Assembly: GCA_051883455.1 (NCBI GenBank)
Contig: JBJETT010000005.1
Location: 1-64,000 of the forward strand
Direction: 5' to 3'
DNA: 64,000 nucleotides
Origin: HGM11368 sp051883455
Lineage (GTDB): Bacteria; Bacillota; Clostridia; Christensenellales; UBA3700
Position numbers and translations under genes: made by a program
The notes under the pieces: generated by a model
Database searches by the model: none
What the model was told of the DNA's origin: nothing
Seen by the model: the letters and a program-made list of their open reading frames with translations, nothing else
Shown: piece by piece, positions 26,634 to 34,469 of the stretch
Position numbering within the stretch: the first letter of the stretch is position 1
How the letters are laid out: every line of letters starts with the position of its first letter

Positions 26634-26830
26634 GCCTAAAATTAAAAAAATATTATATTATAATAAAATTATATATAGGATATATTAAGGTTACTCTTTG
26701 TTCTCAATCTAACTCTTTGCTTCTTCAAGTGTCTTATATATCTCAACTTTTGCGTGGTACTATATAATTTTCAAAAATATTCACTCAGCAAAATACCTTC
26801 AAAAACTCAAAAAACTCAACACGTATCGAT

Positions 26831-26867
26831 AAAAAGCAAAAGATGCTCGCATTTGAGCATCTTTTGC
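26831..26867 (-). terminator. Second terminator behind rplS
   Basis: A perfect 13-bp stem, GCAAAAGATGCTC (26836-26848) / GAGCATCTTTTGC (26855-26867), with a T run on the minus strand (A at 26831-26835). It stands 60 bases beyond the first rplS terminator. Confidence 0.8.
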
Positions 26868-26926
26868 AACCTAAAAATTGTCTGCTTATTTTTCTTACAA
26901 TTTTGGTTCTCTTAACAAAACTGTAA

Positions 26927-26951
26927 GAAAAAAGGAAGTCGTTTGACTTCC
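26927..26951 (-). terminator. First terminator of rplS
   Basis: GGAAGTC (26934-26940), loop GTTT and GACTTCC (26945-26951), with a T run on the minus strand. An 11-bp repeat, TTTTTCTTACA (26889-26899) / TGTAAGAAAAA (26922-26932), overlaps the T run, so the two structures exclude each other. Confidence 0.85.
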
Positions 26952-26964
26952 TTCAATCCAATGC

Positions 26965-27312
26965 TTATTTGAAAACTTCTCTAAGTCTTGCAGCCTTACC
27001 GATTCTATCGCGCAAGTAGTAGAGTTTTGCTCTTCTAACTTTACCGTGACGAATAATGTCGATATGGTCGATCTTAGGAGAATGAAGAGGGAACGTTCTT
27101 TCTACGCCGACTTTGAAAGATACCTTTCTAACGGTGAATGTCTCTCTAACGCTTCCGTTCTTCTTAGCGATAACTACGCCTTCGAATGCCTGGAGTCTTT
27201 CTCTCGTTCCTTCAACGACTTTTACAAAAACCTTGACGGTATCGCCGATTTCGATTTTTGGCAAGTCGGTACGCTCGTTTTCTTTTTCGATTACATTGAT
27301 TATGTTGCTCAT
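26965..27312 (-). CDS. rplS: Ribosomal protein L19
   Basis: 115 residues from the ATG at 27312, the usual bacterial length. Located at the 30S-50S interface. Typical residues: IEIGDTVKVFVKVVEGTRERLQAFEGVVI in the SH3-like barrel and the C-terminal KVRRAKLYYLRDR. The start is set by GGAGGT plus an eight-base spacer; the earlier ATG at 27342 has no ribosome site. It sits downstream of yraN and is separated from trmD by DUF1292, rbgA, rnhB and yraN, whereas trmD-rplS are neighbours in most Firmicutes. It carries its own promoter with a leader of about 90 bases. Confidence 0.96.
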   Translation of the reverse strand: MSNIINVIEKENERTDLPKIEIGDTVKVFVKVVEGTRERLQAFEGVVIAKKNGSVRETFTVRKVSFKVGVERTFPLHSPKIDHIDIIRHGKVRRAKLYYLRDRIGKAARLREVFK

Positions 27313-27401
27313 TGACTTATACCTCCACATAATACGAAACATTCTTGCAAAATCTGCGTTTTTTGATTTTCAGAGGAATGTCCGAAGTCTTTTGCTATGA
27401 T

Positions 27402-27430
27402 ATTCTATCATAACAAATAAGTTATAGCAA
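27402..27430 (-). promoter_or_regulatory. rplS promoter
   Basis: On the minus strand: TTGCTA (27425-27430), a 17-base spacer and TAGAAT (27402-27407). It lies just past the yraN stop, giving rplS a transcript of its own with a leader of about 85 bases. The leader may hold regulatory structure, but I found no clear L19 leader motif. Confidence 0.6.
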
Positions 27431-27468
27431 GCAATTTTTAGCAATTTATATTATTTTTTATTTTGCTA

Positions 27469-27825
27469 TCAAAAGCCTGTTTTTTGCTCAAAAGCGTTCT
27501 CGATATGCTGTATTTTGCCACGCAAAATAGCTATCACGTCAAAGCGTGCCTGTGTGTCGTACATATGGTTTTTCATTATATAATACCTTGCCGCGCCTAT
27601 TATGCTACGCACTTTGGCGGGGGTGATTGCCTCGATAGGCATGCCGAATTTGGTATTATCCCTCGCCTTGACCTCAACAAATACCAACGTGTCGCCGTCC
27701 ATAGCTACCACGTCTATCTCCCCTACCTTGCAACTAAAATTGCGCTGTAAGATAGTATAGCCCTTGTCCTCAAGGTATTTGGCGGCAATACTCTCGCCCT
27801 CTAGTCCCGTCTTTCTGTTGTTCAT
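27469..27825 (-). CDS. yraN: YraN family (UPF0102) putative endonuclease-fold protein
   Basis: 118 residues. The family has a restriction-endonuclease-like fold: GLEGESIAAKYLEDKGYTIL, then VGEIDVVAMDGDTLVFVEVKAR with the D..ExK-type catalytic acid residues at about 41-56. Associated with rnhB in many bacteria. Overlaps the end of rnhB by 56 bases. Biochemical role is not established. Confidence 0.92.
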   Translation of the reverse strand: MNNRKTGLEGESIAAKYLEDKGYTILQRNFSCKVGEIDVVAMDGDTLVFVEVKARDNTKFGMPIEAITPAKVRSIIGAARYYIMKNHMYDTQARFDVIAILRGKIQHIENAFEQKTGF

Positions 27826-28456
27826 TTTCTTGTGTACTTACGAAGTTTTTGATAAAGCTTCTTCTATGTATAGGGCAAGGTCCTATCTCTTTGATTGCCT
27901 CGATATGCTTTGCCGAGCCGTAGCCCTTGTTGGAAGCAAAGCCGTATTGCGGATACATAGCGTCGTACTCTTGCATGAGTCTATCCCTATACACCTTGGC
28001 TACGATTGAGGCACACGCAATGCTGTAGCTCTTGGCGTCGCCCTTGATTATGCTCTCCACCTTGCAATCTACGTCGATATTGACCGCGTCTATCAACACG
28101 ACTTGAGGCTTGACTTCGATATTCTCCACACACCTTTTCATACAAGTTTTGGTGGCTTGCAAAATGTTGATTTGGTCTATCTCCTTCTCGTCCATACTCT
28201 CTATGCGGTATGCTATCGCCTTGTCTAGTATGAGGTCGTAGAGTTGCTCTCTCTTTTTTTCGCTTAACTTTTTGCTATCGTTGACGCCTAGAATAATATC
28301 TTCGGGAGATAGCGGCATTATCACGCACGCCACCACCACGGGTCCCGCGAGAGGTCCTCTACCCACCTCGTCTATACCGCCTATGAGGGTTACGCCCTCG
28401 GCGAGATATGCCTTTTCGTATTCTAGCATCGTCATCGTATCGTGCCTTGTCGCCAT
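27770..28456 (-). CDS. rnhB: Ribonuclease HII
   Basis: 228 residues. Cleaves RNA in RNA-DNA hybrids and single ribonucleotides in DNA. Motifs: GGIDEVGRGPLAGPVVVA at about 26-43 with the catalytic Asp-Glu, then IDAVNI, and AKSYSIACASIVAKVYRDRL with the third acid. The normal domain ends near HRRSFIKNF (about 203). The last 20 or so residues are a hydrophilic tail generated by reading into yraN. The start at 28456 follows the rbgA stop by one base; an internal ATG at residue 8 is an alternative. Confidence 0.94.
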   Translation of the reverse strand: MATRHDTMTMLEYEKAYLAEGVTLIGGIDEVGRGPLAGPVVVACVIMPLSPEDIILGVNDSKKLSEKKREQLYDLILDKAIAYRIESMDEKEIDQINILQATKTCMKRCVENIEVKPQVVLIDAVNIDVDCKVESIIKGDAKSYSIACASIVAKVYRDRLMQEYDAMYPQYGFASNKGYGSAKHIEAIKEIGPCPIHRRSFIKNFVSTQENEQQKDGTRGREYCRQIP

Positions 28457-28457
28457 A

Positions 28458-29303
28458 TTATTTCTCCGGATAGTCGAGCATTATCTTGCCGAATTTTTGT
28501 TTTCTAAAGTCGTCCATTATTATCGAGGCGACTCTATCGTAGTCGTATTCGCCTCTCACTTTTTGCACGCCTCTAGCCTTGCCCACGGCGTCAAAAATCT
28601 CCTCGTAACTATGCTCGAAGCCGTCTATGCCGTATCGGGTGCAAAACTCGTCAATGCCCCTATTTTTGCAAAAATCTATAAATTCGATAGCAAGTTCGTC
28701 CACTCTTACCACGTCTTCTTTTATCGAACCCACGAAAGCGAGATTGACTGCTTTGCCTTGGTCCTCGAAGGAAGGAGGCAGGGTTCCCGGGGTATCGAGT
28801 AGCTCTATCCCCTCGTCTAGTCGCACCCACTGCTTGCCCCTCGTCACTCCCGGGCGGTTGCCCGTCACTGCTCTCTTGCCCGCGCATAGGCAGTTGATAA
28901 GGGTTGACTTACCGCTGTTAGGCACGCCCACGACCATTGCTCTCACAATCTTGTTGACGCCCTTTTCTCTATATTTGGATATTACGGCGGAGTTGATTTT
29001 TTTCAGTCCGTCCAAGACGGCGTTACGCTCCTTATTTCCTACGCTGCTCACCGCCAAAGCCGTTGCTCCTCGGCTTGCGAAGTAATCTAGCCATACCTTG
29101 ACTTCTCCACTTGGCACTAGGTCTTTTTTGTTGAGCACGTACAACACGGGTTTGCCCGCTATCATTTCGTCAAACTTGGGATTGATACACGAGGACACCG
29201 CCCTGCAATCGAGCACGTAAATTACGCAATCAACTTGCTTGATTGCGTCTTGCATCATTCTCATTGCTTTGGTCATGTGACCGGGGTACCACTGTATATG
29301 CAT
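28458..29303 (-). CDS. rbgA: Ribosome biogenesis GTPase RbgA (YlqF)
   Basis: 281 residues from the ATG at 29303. Circularly permuted GTPase needed to finish 50S assembly. The order of motifs shows the permutation: G4 NKKDLVPS (about 59-66), then G1 GVPNSGKSTLIN (about 128-139) and G3 DTPGTLPPSF (about 172-181). The start MHIQWYPGHMTKAM is the family signature; a TTG one codon earlier is less likely. TGATG overlap with the preceding DUF1292 gene. Confidence 0.95.
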   Translation of the reverse strand: MHIQWYPGHMTKAMRMMQDAIKQVDCVIYVLDCRAVSSCINPKFDEMIAGKPVLYVLNKKDLVPSGEVKVWLDYFASRGATALAVSSVGNKERNAVLDGLKKINSAVISKYREKGVNKIVRAMVVGVPNSGKSTLINCLCAGKRAVTGNRPGVTRGKQWVRLDEGIELLDTPGTLPPSFEDQGKAVNLAFVGSIKEDVVRVDELAIEFIDFCKNRGIDEFCTRYGIDGFEHSYEEIFDAVGKARGVQKVRGEYDYDRVASIIMDDFRKQKFGKIMLDYPEK

Positions 29304-29596
29304 CAACCTTGCATTTCCTCAAAGAGTCTGTCGTAAATCTCAAAGACGTTGGATATGATATTAACGTCCTCGATTAGCTTAATTTCGCCGCTCTCCACGT
29401 CAAGTTCGAATACTTCTCCCGCCTCGTCGAGTTCGCCCTTGTCAAAGATTTCCTTTTCTACCAAGATAGCGTACACCCTCTTGTCGTAAGGTATTACGGC
29501 TATTTGCTCGAACTCTACGGCTTTGCCGTTGCCGTCGTACAGCGTTACGGTGCCGTCATACTCGTTGTCCAAAATTTGGTCAATCACGCTTCTCAT
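29303..29596 (-). CDS. DUF1292 family protein
   Basis: 97 residues, acidic. DUF1292 (YrzB-like) proteins are small Firmicute proteins of unknown function. The pattern VTLYDGNGKAVEFEQIAVIPYDKRVYAILVEKE is typical, and the C-terminal half is rich in Glu and Asp. It lies one base after trmD and overlaps rbgA by one base, so it is an integral part of this ribosome cluster. In Bacillus yrzB is placed near alaS/yrrK, not here. Confidence 0.88.
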   Translation of the reverse strand: MRSVIDQILDNEYDGTVTLYDGNGKAVEFEQIAVIPYDKRVYAILVEKEIFDKGELDEAGEVFELDVESGEIKLIEDVNIISNVFEIYDRLFEEMQG

Positions 29597-29597
29597 A

Positions 29598-30272
29598 CTA
29601 TTCCCCCTCCAGCAGGTCAGGTCGCCTGTCTTTGGTAATTTCTAATTGTTTTTGTCTACGCCACTTGGCTATCTCGGCGTGGTTGCCCGATAGCAAAACT
29701 TCAGGCACTTCCAAGCCCTCGAAGGTCTGCGGTCTGGTGTATTGAGGATACTCTAGCAGATTGCTCGCAAAGCTCTCCTCTTTGGTAGACTCGTTGCTAC
29801 CCAGCACCCCTTCCACGTACCTTGCTACGGCGTTGATAGTCACCATTGCTGGCAGTTCTCCACCCGTGAGGACGTAGTCGCCTATGGATATCTCCCTATC
29901 CACGTCGAGGTCTATGACTCTTTGGTCAACGCCCTCATAGTTGCCGCAAATAAAGAGTAGATTGTCTTGCCTAGACAACTCTTCCACTATCTTTTGCGAC
30001 AATCTCTCGCCCTTTGGCGACATATATATTCTAAGATACTCACGATTGGGGTCTATATGGTTGATAGCCGAGTGCAAAGGTTGGGGAGTCATCACCATAC
30101 CCGCACCCCCTCCAAAAGGATAATCGTCGCACTTTTTGTGCTTGTCCTCCGAGTAATCCCTGATATTGACCACGCCAACGTCAAGCAATCCTTTGTCGAT
30201 TGCTTTGCCGATGATGCTAGTGTTGAGCGCGTCGAAGGTCTCGGGGAAGAGCGTCGCTATCCTAATCTTCAT
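29598..30272 (-). CDS. trmD: tRNA (guanine-37-N1)-methyltransferase
   Basis: 224 residues. Methylates G37 of tRNAs reading CNN codons. SPOUT trefoil-knot motifs: LFICGNYEGVDQRVID and SIGDYVLTGGELPAM, with DYPFGGGAGMVM earlier. Starts inside the end of rimM (11-base overlap), the conserved order rimM-trmD. Confidence 0.96.
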   Translation of the reverse strand: MKIRIATLFPETFDALNTSIIGKAIDKGLLDVGVVNIRDYSEDKHKKCDDYPFGGGAGMVMTPQPLHSAINHIDPNREYLRIYMSPKGERLSQKIVEELSRQDNLLFICGNYEGVDQRVIDLDVDREISIGDYVLTGGELPAMVTINAVARYVEGVLGSNESTKEESFASNLLEYPQYTRPQTFEGLEVPEVLLSGNHAEIAKWRRQKQLEITKDRRPDLLEGE

Positions 30273-30768
30273 ATAGAGCCAAATCCTCGTATGCTTGTCT
30301 ATCCAAGATTATTTTTTTGTTTTGCACGTCGGTAGAAAGAATGATCCTCTCTATTGCGGGTATCATCGACTGCCTACCGTCCACGCAGTCAATGACGTAT
30401 ATATCGGCGCTACCATATTGCAAAATATCCTTGATTTTGCCTATTTTTTCGCCCTCAATCTCCACGTCACAGCCTATCACGTCTACTATAAAGTATCTGT
30501 CCTTAGGTAGCTTTACGGCGTCCTTTCTGTCCACCGTGATATCGGCGTTACGCAATTCTTCCGCCTTGTTGCGGTCATCCACGCCTTCCAAAGTCAAAAA
30601 AACGTCGTTCGCCGACACTCTTACGGATTTTACTCCGTACTCTTTGTCGGCGACGTAGACGCTTGCTAATTTCTTAAACCGCGACAAGTCGTCGGTGAGA
30701 GGTACGACTTTGACCTCTCCCCTGATGCCTTGCGGTTTGGATATCGTTCCTATCGTGATTTTGTCCAT
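30262..30768 (-). CDS. rimM: Ribosome maturation factor RimM
   Basis: 168 residues. Helps assemble the 30S head, binding S19. N-terminal RimM domain starts IGTISKPQGIRGEVKVVPLTDDLSRF; a PRC-barrel follows from about 95 (YFIVDVIGCDVEIEGEKIGKIKDIL). The start at 30768 overlaps the khpA stop by one base (TAATG). Confidence 0.95.
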   Translation of the reverse strand: MDKITIGTISKPQGIRGEVKVVPLTDDLSRFKKLASVYVADKEYGVKSVRVSANDVFLTLEGVDDRNKAEELRNADITVDRKDAVKLPKDRYFIVDVIGCDVEIEGEKIGKIKDILQYGSADIYVIDCVDGRQSMIPAIERIILSTDVQNKKIILDRQAYEDLALYED

Positions 30769-31001
30769 TACTTTTCGATAATCTCGACGGAAACCTTTTG
30801 GCTATTCTTGCCACTACCTGCCTTGACGAGGGTGCGGATAGCCTTGGCGATACGACCTTGTTTGCCTATCACCTTGCCTATCTCGCTCTTGTCGGCGATA
30901 ATGTTGATGACGAGGATGCCGTCGACTTCTTCCGATTTGACCTCGACGTTGTCCTTGTTGTCAACCAAGTTTTCTACGATAAATCTTACCAATTCTTCCA
31001 T
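30768..31001 (-). CDS. khpA: KhpA, KH-domain RNA-binding protein
   Basis: 77 residues: one KH domain, with the signature GKVIGKQGRIAKAIRTLVKA at about 43-62. KhpA forms a heterodimer with KhpB (EloR) in Firmicutes and affects RNA processing and cell elongation. Position between rpsP and rimM is conserved (ylqC in Bacillus). Confidence 0.94.
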   Translation of the reverse strand: MEELVRFIVENLVDNKDNVEVKSEEVDGILVINIIADKSEIGKVIGKQGRIAKAIRTLVKAGSGKNSQKVSVEIIEK

Positions 31002-31012
31002 AATTCGCCTAA

Positions 31013-31258
31013 TTACTTGATGATTTCTTGCTTCTTGAGGATAGCTCTTACGGTTTCGGTAGGTTGTGCGCCGTTAGCAAGCCATTTGAGAGCCTTTTCG
31101 CTGTCAACCTTGATTTCTGCAGGTTGCTTGGTTGGATCGTAATATCCGATATTGTCAAGATATTGACCATCTCTAGCTTTTCTCTCATCGATTGCTACGA
31201 TACGATAAAAAGGTGCTTTCTTTGCTCCCATTCTTGTAAGTCTAAGTTTTACTGCCAT
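31013..31258 (-). CDS. rpsP: Ribosomal protein S16
   Basis: 81 residues. Start MAVKLRLTRMGAKKAPFYRIVAIDERKARDG is the conserved S16 N-terminus. Assembly protein of the 30S subunit. AAAGGAGAAAAAC precedes the ATG. An 89-base gap separates it from ffh, enough for a promoter, but I could not place one with confidence. Confidence 0.97.
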   Translation of the reverse strand: MAVKLRLTRMGAKKAPFYRIVAIDERKARDGQYLDNIGYYDPTKQPAEIKVDSEKALKWLANGAQPTETVRAILKKQEIIK

Positions 31259-31347
31259 TGTTTTTCTCCTTTGTGGTCTTGTCGACCGAAATTTATATTA
31301 TTTTATTTTTTATCAATATTGTGTTGACTAATGCCTTTGCCTAAGCC

Positions 31348-32673
31348 TTAGAAAGGTATCTTAAATCCTCGCTTGCCCATACCCGCCATTTTATTCATCA
31401 GTTCTTTGGTCTGCGCGAACTGCTTGAGGAGGCTATTGACGTCTTGTATCGACGTACCCGAGCCGGCTGCGATACGCTTCTTTTGCGACGACTTGATGAG
31501 GTCGGGGTTCTTTCTTTCCTTTGGCGTCATAGACAAGATTATAGCCTTGGTGCGAGCCATCTTGCTCTCGTCTATTTCTAGGTCTTGCCCCTTGAGTTTG
31601 CCCGCAAGCCCCGGTATCATACTCACCATTTGTTGCATATTACCCATGCTCTTCATCTTGTCGAACTGCATCAAATAGTCGTCGAGAGTAAAGCTGTTCT
31701 CTTTGAACTTCTTTTGCATCTCTTTGGCTTCTTCTTCGCTATACGCGCTCTGCGCCTTTTCTATCAAGGTCAACACGTCGCCCATACCGAGTATTCTCGA
31801 TGCCATACGGTCGGGATAGAACACCTCTATATCGCTAAGTTTTTCGCCCGTTCCGCAAAACTTGATTGGTTTGCCCGTCACGGCCCTGATGCTTAGCGCC
31901 GCACCGCCTCGGGTGTCGCCGTCGAGCTTGGTGAGCACGACGCCCGTCACGTCCATCACTTCGTTGAACTTTTGCGCCACGTTGACTGCGTCTTGACCCG
32001 TCATAGAGTCAACCACCAACAATATCTCGGTAGGATTAAATTCTTTCTTCAGTCCCGCTATCTCGTCCATCAACGTTTCGTCGATATGCAGTCTACCCGC
32101 GGTATCCACGATAAGCACGTCGTTGCAATTCTTCTCGGCTTCTTTGATAGCCTCTCTGACTATCTTGTTAGGCTGTATTTGCCCCATCTCGAAGACGGGC
32201 ACGTTTGCGTTTTTGCCCACCACTTGCAACTGTTTGATTGCGGCAGGCCTATATATATCGCACGCAACGAGCATTGGCTTTTTGCCTTGCTTGCGTAGCA
32301 TCACGGCAAGTTTTCCGCACATTGTCGTCTTACCGCTACCTTGCAATCCGCACATAAGTATGATTGTAGGCGGTTTGTCTGCTATCTCAATCTTGGAGTG
32401 ACTGGTACCCATAATGGATATCAGTTCTTCATTGACTAATTTGATGACTTGTTGGGTAGGGTTGAGTCCCTTGAGTATGTCGTCGCCAACGGCTTTTTGG
32501 GACACGTTGTTGACAAACTGCTTGACAACGGAGAAGTTGACGTCGGCTTCCAACAGTGCCACTCTCACCTCTCTCATTGCTTGTTTTACTTCCAATTCCG
32601 ACAACTTTCCCTTATCTCTCAACTTAGAGAAGATATGCGATAGTCTGTCGCTCAGTCCGCTAAATGCTCCCAT
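31348..32673 (-). CDS. ffh: Signal recognition particle protein Ffh
   Basis: 441 residues. SRP GTPase that with SRP RNA targets nascent membrane proteins to FtsY. NG domain: CGLQGSGKTTMCGKLA, DTAGRLHID and TKLDGDTRGGAALS. The Met-rich M domain starts near 330 (MQQMVSMIPGLAGKLKG, TPKERKNPDLI). Follows ylxM after seven bases. No SRP RNA could be recognised in the window. Confidence 0.96.
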   Translation of the reverse strand: MGAFSGLSDRLSHIFSKLRDKGKLSELEVKQAMREVRVALLEADVNFSVVKQFVNNVSQKAVGDDILKGLNPTQQVIKLVNEELISIMGTSHSKIEIADKPPTIILMCGLQGSGKTTMCGKLAVMLRKQGKKPMLVACDIYRPAAIKQLQVVGKNANVPVFEMGQIQPNKIVREAIKEAEKNCNDVLIVDTAGRLHIDETLMDEIAGLKKEFNPTEILLVVDSMTGQDAVNVAQKFNEVMDVTGVVLTKLDGDTRGGAALSIRAVTGKPIKFCGTGEKLSDIEVFYPDRMASRILGMGDVLTLIEKAQSAYSEEEAKEMQKKFKENSFTLDDYLMQFDKMKSMGNMQQMVSMIPGLAGKLKGQDLEIDESKMARTKAIILSMTPKERKNPDLIKSSQKKRIAAGSGTSIQDVNSLLKQFAQTKELMNKMAGMGKRGFKIPF

Positions 32674-32680
32674 AGTTCTC

Positions 32681-33004
32681 CTATTCTTCCAATATCGCCA
32701 AGGCTTGTTTGATTTCTTTTTTTTGCTCGTCGGTGGCTACCTTTTCAAATTCGAGCAGTAGCCTCTTCATCTCCAACGTCTTTTTGACCAGCCTTAGTTT
32801 ACTCTCCATAGTGGTCAAGGTCTTCTCCGCTCTCATCAGTGCGTCCCTGACTCCCTGTGGCGATATGCCACATTCTTTGCCTATCTCGGCTAGCGACATA
32901 TCCTCGTCGTAATACATACTTATCAGCCTGCTTTGATAGTCCGTCAACAATCCACCGTAGAAGTCGTTGTATATACTCATATACAGTTTGTCTTGCTTTT
33001 CCAT
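32681..33004 (-). CDS. ylxM: YlxM, SRP-associated sigma-like DNA-binding protein
   Basis: 107 residues. HTH of the sigma-70 region 4 type (SLAEIGKECGISPQGVRDALMRAEKTL at about 34-60). YlxM is always next to ffh in Firmicutes and stimulates SRP GTPase activity in streptococci. The start comes 383 bases after the ftsY stop on the minus strand; that gap holds a terminator and a 44-bp tandem repeat. Confidence 0.92.
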   Translation of the reverse strand: MEKQDKLYMSIYNDFYGGLLTDYQSRLISMYYDEDMSLAEIGKECGISPQGVRDALMRAEKTLTTMESKLRLVKKTLEMKRLLLEFEKVATDEQKKEIKQALAILEE

Positions 33005-33144
33005 ATCCGCCTGCTATAAAGTATTTTTCCTTTACACTTATACCATACCCGATATACTCTTGTCAACGATTTTGATCAAAAAAGCCAATCGAATACGCGA
33101 TTGGCTATATTATTTATCGAAGACTTGCAACTTCTCGGTTTCAA

Positions 33145-33169
33145 AAGAAAAGGCGACCTAGTCGCCTTT
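33145..33169 (-). terminator. Possible ftsY terminator
   Basis: GGCGAC (33152-33157) / GTCGCC (33161-33166) with loop CTA; on the minus strand the tail is TTTTCTTTT. It lies 220 bases after the ftsY stop, beyond the tandem repeats, so the repeats are probably transcribed as the ftsY 3-prime region. Confidence 0.6.
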
Positions 33170-33181
33170 AATCCATTAGAG

Positions 33182-33307
33182 TTCGCCTTTATGGTAGGCA
33201 GCGAAACGCCCCTTAACATCTTACTTTCGCCTTTATGGTAGGCAGCGAAACGCCCCTTAACATCTTACTTTCGCCTTTATGGTGGGTGGCGAAACACCCT
33301 AACATTG
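33182..33307. repeat. 44-bp tandem repeat, about 2.8 copies
   Basis: The units begin at 33182, 33226 and 33270 with TTCGCCTTTATGGT, exactly 44 bases apart. The first two are identical over their full length; the third is shortened and diverged. Each unit carries an inverted repeat that can form a hairpin (TTTCGC with GCGAAA in unit 2; TTTCGCC with GGCGAAA in unit 3). Both strands have open frames here by chance, but no ribosome site supports coding. Confidence 0.85.
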
Positions 33308-33387
33308 TTCTAATGGTGCTATTATCATATGCAATAAATGCTACCTTGTCAACGATTTATCAAAGTTATATAAATCATCAACGTACT

Positions 33388-34287
33388 TTATATCTCCAAT
33401 ATACCTTGGATAAAGCCGCGTGCGTCGAATTCTTCGAGGTCGTCCACGCCTTCGCCGACGCCCACGTACACCACAGGCAGTTCTCTCTCTACCGATATGG
33501 CAAATACCACTCCGCCCTTGGCTGTGCCGTCGAGTTTGTTGAGTATTATGCCGTCTACGTCTATTATTTCGTCGAAGGCTTCCACTTGCGACACGGCGTT
33601 TTGTCCCGTGGTTGCGTCCAACACTATATAGGTGCGGTAGTCGCAGTCGGGCATTTCTCTCTCCACGACCTTGTTGATTTTGCCAAGTTCGTTCATCAAG
33701 TTTTTCTTATTTTGCAGTCTGCCCGCCGTGTCAATGAGCACCACGTCGGTACCCCTTGCCTTAGCCGACGACAGTGCGTCGAATACCACTGCAGCAGGGT
33801 CACTGCCCTCTTCGTGCTTGATTATACGCACGTTGGAGCGATTAGCCCACACTTCGAGTTGCTCGGCAGCAGCCGCCCTAAAGGTGTCCGCCGCAGCGAG
33901 TACGACCGATTTGCCTTGATTTGTAAAGTACCTTGCAAGTTTGCCTATCGCCGTAGTCTTGCCTACGCCGTTGACGCCCGCCACCAATATGACTAACGGA
34001 TAGGTATAAGGCTCTATCTCGTAGTCGATACTGTCTATCATTATTTGTTTGAATAGGTCCTTGGCTTGCTCGGCTTTGGACACTCTCTTTTGATAGCAAG
34101 CCTCTTTGAGTTCCTCTATGATTTGTTCGCTTGCCTCCACGCCCACGTCGCCCGAGATAAGCACCTCTTCCAACTCGTCATAGAAGTCGTCGTCAAGTTC
34201 TCTACCCGTAAATAGCGAATAGAACTTCTTGGATAGGCTCTCTCTCGTCTTTCTTAATCCTTCGGCTATTTTGCTGAATAATCCCAT
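33388..34287 (-). CDS. ftsY: SRP receptor FtsY
   Basis: 299 residues from the ATG at 34287. Membrane-associated GTPase receptor for the Ffh complex. The N-terminal acidic A domain is almost absent, as in many Firmicutes. NG domain motifs: AGVNGVGKTTAIGKLA, DTAGRLQNKKNLMNEL and LNKLDGTAKGGVVFA. AAGGAG four bases before the ATG decides the start; an upstream ATG at 34320 lies in the palindromic element without a ribosome site. Confidence 0.95.
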   Translation of the reverse strand: MGLFSKIAEGLRKTRESLSKKFYSLFTGRELDDDFYDELEEVLISGDVGVEASEQIIEELKEACYQKRVSKAEQAKDLFKQIMIDSIDYEIEPYTYPLVILVAGVNGVGKTTAIGKLARYFTNQGKSVVLAAADTFRAAAAEQLEVWANRSNVRIIKHEEGSDPAAVVFDALSSAKARGTDVVLIDTAGRLQNKKNLMNELGKINKVVEREMPDCDYRTYIVLDATTGQNAVSQVEAFDEIIDVDGIILNKLDGTAKGGVVFAISVERELPVVYVGVGEGVDDLEEFDARGFIQGILEI

Positions 34288-34344
34288 AATTCTCCTTGAT
34301 TTTATGATATATTGTTGCAATTAACTTGAATTTTATAGTCGCAC

Positions 34345-34469
34345 GTGACGCCATAGGTGCGAGTTAGGCGCGAAGACTGCGGCTTTTGTGTGGGGAGCGT
34401 ACTTGAGCGTACGTGACCTACACAAAAACGTAAAGTCGACAATGCATAACAAAGTAGATATGGCGTCAC
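34345..34469. mobile_element. 125-bp palindromic element overlapping the 3-prime end of smc
   Basis: Perfect 11-bp terminal inverted repeats, GTGACGCCATA (34345-34355) and TATGGCGTCAC (34459-34469), enclose a region with further pairing: TTTTGTGT (34384-34391) / ACACAAAA (34420-34427), and TCGCAC / GTGCGA at the left end. The right repeat contains the smc stop codon (34466-34468). This looks like a small non-autonomous (MITE-like) or REP-type element. No target duplication is obvious and no transposase is inside. Confidence 0.55.

Noticed and set aside
26700..26760. Minus-strand peptide AKVEIYKTLEEAKS before a stop, in the gap behind rplS.
   Set aside because: A stop lies three codons upstream and no start exists; too short to separate from chance.
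33182..33307. CRISPR array.
   Set aside because: The 44-bp units follow each other directly with no unique spacers, and no cas genes are near.
33235..33996. Plus-strand frame of 253 codons starting in the tandem repeat.
   Set aside because: Antisense to ftsY and without a ribosome site.
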